From NCBI GenBank assembly GCA_022425465.1, contig JAKMFK010000277.1, positions 1-5,945 on the forward strand: a stretch of 5,945 bases of DNA. The letters are read 5' to 3'. The notes beneath the pieces are model-generated. The model had not been told where the DNA came from. It worked only from the letters and a program-made list of their open reading frames with translations, and did not search any database. This DNA comes from Bacteroidia bacterium (GTDB taxonomy: Bacteria; Bacteroidota; Bacteroidia; NS11-12g; UBA9320). The position numbers and the translations under genes were made by a program. Shown piece by piece: positions 3,904 through 5,945 of the stretch. The stretch's first letter is position 1. Each line of letters begins with the position of its first letter.

Positions 3904-5945
3904 ATGAAAAAATTATATACACTTATTCTAGCTTTGTTTACGCTTTTGGGTAGTCAGTCTACTCAAGCTGATGAGGGCATGTGGATTCCTGCTCTTCTCA
4001 CAGATAACTATTCCGAGATGCAACGATTAGGTCTCGTTTTGACTCCTGATCAAATCTATGACATCAACAAGAGTAGTATGAAAGATGCAATAGTCCGTTT
4101 AGGATCAGGCTTTTGTACGGGAGAGGTAATTAGTAGCCAAGGGTTGATTTTGACAAATCATCACTGTGGTTATAGTGCTATTCAAAAATTAAGTACAACA
4201 ACTGCTAATCACTTGAAGAATGGTTTCTGGGCTAAAACAAAAAAGGATGAATTGCCAGCTGGTTTTAGTGTATCATTTCTAGTTAAAATCGTTGATATTA
4301 CCGATGATGTTTTAGCGGATGTTACTGATGAGAATAGAGGTAAACTCGTTGCAGAACATTCCTCAGCTATTCGAAAAGAGTTGTCAGATTCAGGGGCTTA
4401 TGCTGTAGATATCAAAGAGATGTTCAGTGGCAATAAATATTTTGCCTATGTATATGAAACCTTTGGCGATGTTCGATTAGTGGGTACGCCACCCGAATCT
4501 GTTGGAAAGTACGGTGGGGACACTGACAATTGGATGTGGCCAAGACATACGGGTGACTTCTCCATGTTCAGAGTATACGCATCGAAGGACAATAAAGCCA
4601 CTAAAGATTATGCAGAAGATAACATTCCATACACACCTAATCATCACTTACCCGTAAGTATTAAAGGTGTTGAAAAAGGAGATTTTGCGATGATATGGGG
4701 ATTCCCAGGAAGTACAGATCGTTATTTATCATCTTTTGGAGTAAGAAACGCTACTGAAATAGATCAGCCAGCTCGTGTTAAGATTAGAAGGGCTAAACTT
4801 GAGGTATATGAAAAATACCAAAAAAGAGATGAAGCTGTTGATTTAATGTACGCTGCTAAGCATGCTCAGGTAGCTAATTACTGGAAGTATTTTATGGGAC
4901 AAACTCGTGGTCTCAAGCGATTGGATATCGAAGGAATGAAAAGAGGAGAGGAAGCTGCTTTTCAACAATGGGTTAATAGTGGTGACCAAGCTCTTAAAGA
5001 AAAATATGGTGATGTATTGTCTATGTATAAAGATGCTTATGCCGTGTATGATGCGAAGAAATTAGCAGAGACGTATTGGATGGAAGCTATCTATGGGATT
5101 GAATTTACCAAGTATGGTTTTGGTTTTAGCCGATTATCATCCATGTATGCTATGCAAGCTGCAGAGAAGGATAAAGACAAAAAAGCTCAAATGCAGTCTC
5201 AAATTGATGGTATGGTTCAACGAATCAAAGCATCTACTGAAGGCAACTTTAAAGATTATTATGCACCCATTGATCAGGAGGTAATGGTGGCGATGTTGGA
5301 TTTCTATATGAACGACCTTTCGTCTGATATGAGACCAGCTGCCTTCAATGATATGATAGCCAAATATAAAGGCAATACGACTGCAATGGCTGAAAAGTTA
5401 TTTGAATGTTCCATTCTGGTGGATAAAGACCGAGCTATGAAGTTTTTAGAAAATCCAAGTGCTAAGAAATTAAAGAAAGATATAGGCATTAAGTTCTCAG
5501 GAATTATGCTTGATTTCTATTTGAACGGAATACGAGCCATGTTTGCAGAAGCAGATCAGAAGAGAGCAACGGCTGATCGTTTGTATAAGGCAGCATTATT
5601 CCAAATGCATCCAGATAAAGCTTTTGCACCTGATGCAAATAGCTCGATGCGTTTTACCTATGGTCAAGTATTGGATTATTCACCCGGCGATGCTATGCAG
5701 TACAAACACTTTACTACGATGAAAGGGGTAATTGAAAAGTATCAACCTGGTGATGATGAATTTGATTTGCCAACGGGTTATCTTGATGTGGCTAAATCAA
5801 AAAATTATGGTGATTATGCAAAAGAGGGAGAAGATTTGCGAATTTGTTTCTTGACTAATAATGATATTACTGGAGGTAACTCTGGAAGTCCTGTTATTAA
5901 TGGGAATGGAGAGTTAATCGGATTGGCCTTTGACGGAAATTGGGA
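3904..5945 (+). CDS. S46 family dipeptidyl-peptidase (DPP7-like), 3'-truncated by the window edge
   Basis: This serine exopeptidase removes dipeptides from the N-termini of peptides outside the cytoplasm and helps protein-degrading Bacteroidota use peptides. The frame is open from ATG 3904 to the window end, giving 680 residues plus a partial codon. Family members are about 710-725 long, so roughly 30-45 residues are missing. Residues 1-22 form a signal peptide (KK, hydrophobic core, likely cut after STQA before DEGMW). The chymotrypsin-like triad is complete: H87 in LTNHHCGY (83-90), D218 in RHTGDFS and S660 in GGNSGSP (657-663). N209 and W210 in GGDTDNWMWP (204-213) match residues that hold the substrate's free N-terminus in a solved S46 structure. 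C71 and C88 flank the histidine strand and could form a disulfide. Residues about 290-590, rich in helix and including NYWKYFMGQTRGLKRL (325-340), correspond to the family's helical cap. G678 in FDGNW stands 18 residues after the serine, where DPP11 has its specificity-setting arginine. Glycine there is the DPP7-type state, so hydrophobic P1 preference is predicted. Family assignment is secure; substrate preference is inferred. Confidence 0.96.
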   Translation, partial: MKKLYTLILALFTLLGSQSTQADEGMWIPALLTDNYSEMQRLGLVLTPDQIYDINKSSMKDAIVRLGSGFCTGEVISSQGLILTNHHCGYSAIQKLSTTTANHLKNGFWAKTKKDELPAGFSVSFLVKIVDITDDVLADVTDENRGKLVAEHSSAIRKELSDSGAYAVDIKEMFSGNKYFAYVYETFGDVRLVGTPPESVGKYGGDTDNWMWPRHTGDFSMFRVYASKDNKATKDYAEDNIPYTPNHHLPVSIKGVEKGDFAMIWGFPGSTDRYLSSFGVRNATEIDQPARVKIRRAKLEVYEKYQKRDEAVDLMYAAKHAQVANYWKYFMGQTRGLKRLDIEGMKRGEEAAFQQWVNSGDQALKEKYGDVLSMYKDAYAVYDAKKLAETYWMEAIYGIEFTKYGFGFSRLSSMYAMQAAEKDKDKKAQMQSQIDGMVQRIKASTEGNFKDYYAPIDQEVMVAMLDFYMNDLSSDMRPAAFNDMIAKYKGNTTAMAEKLFECSILVDKDRAMKFLENPSAKKLKKDIGIKFSGIMLDFYLNGIRAMFAEADQKRATADRLYKAALFQMHPDKAFAPDANSSMRFTYGQVLDYSPGDAMQYKHFTTMKGVIEKYQPGDDEFDLPTGYLDVAKSKNYGDYAKEGEDLRICFLTNNDITGGNSGSPVINGNGELIGLAFDGNW

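Noticed and set aside
5093..5489. Short open frames on both strands inside the S46 peptidase gene
   Set aside because: The S46 frame is open and family-like across this whole stretch, so these are overlapping shadows.
3904..5945. Possible frameshift or pseudogene in the S46 peptidase
   Set aside because: I translated the frame codon by codon and found no stop; the complete triad and conserved blocks occur in order. The gene is only cut by the window end.

Overview
The window looks like ordinary chromosomal DNA from a member of the Bacteroidota, perhaps of the Cytophagales/Flammeovirgaceae type. The sequence is AT-rich. It carries an S46 dipeptidyl-peptidase and a cystathionine beta-synthase with the 'YGSVFKKYHETG' and 'HDHxxRYxGK' segments I associate with this phylum. 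Start codons lack clear Shine-Dalgarno sequences, which is also typical of the phylum. The lineage is inferred from remembered family features, not from a search.

Layout: (1) 1-941, plus strand: the 3' part of a class II fructose-bisphosphate aldolase gene, cut by the window start. (2) 965-996: a strong hairpin with a T-run in the short gap between two convergent genes. (3) 2391-1000, minus strand: a complete cystathionine beta-synthase/cysteine synthase-like gene with two C-terminal CBS domains. (4) 2392-2470: a short divergent intergenic region with a 7-bp inverted repeat. (5) 2471-3802, plus strand: a polytopic membrane protein of about 11 helices that resembles an uncharacterised GT-C-like glycosyltransferase and starts at GTG. 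(6) 3803-3903: an intergenic region with a triple GATAAAT/ATTTATC repeat. (7) 3904-5945, plus strand: a secreted S46 serine dipeptidyl-peptidase, cut by the window end just after its catalytic serine. Its P1-pocket signature (FDGNW) predicts DPP7-type hydrophobic specificity rather than the acidic specificity of DPP11.

The four genes do not form an obvious pathway: glycolysis/gluconeogenesis, transsulfuration, a membrane (probably envelope) function, and extracytoplasmic peptide degradation. Only the membrane protein and the peptidase share a strand and adjacency, and their 101-bp gap makes co-transcription possible but not evident. I found no RNA genes, transposons, CRISPR arrays or phage genes, and no clear novel system. 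The most unusual item is an exact 15-bp sequence immediately upstream of both the cystathionine beta-synthase and the S46 peptidase starts. It is sense-oriented to each gene and so forms inverted repeats around the membrane-protein gene.
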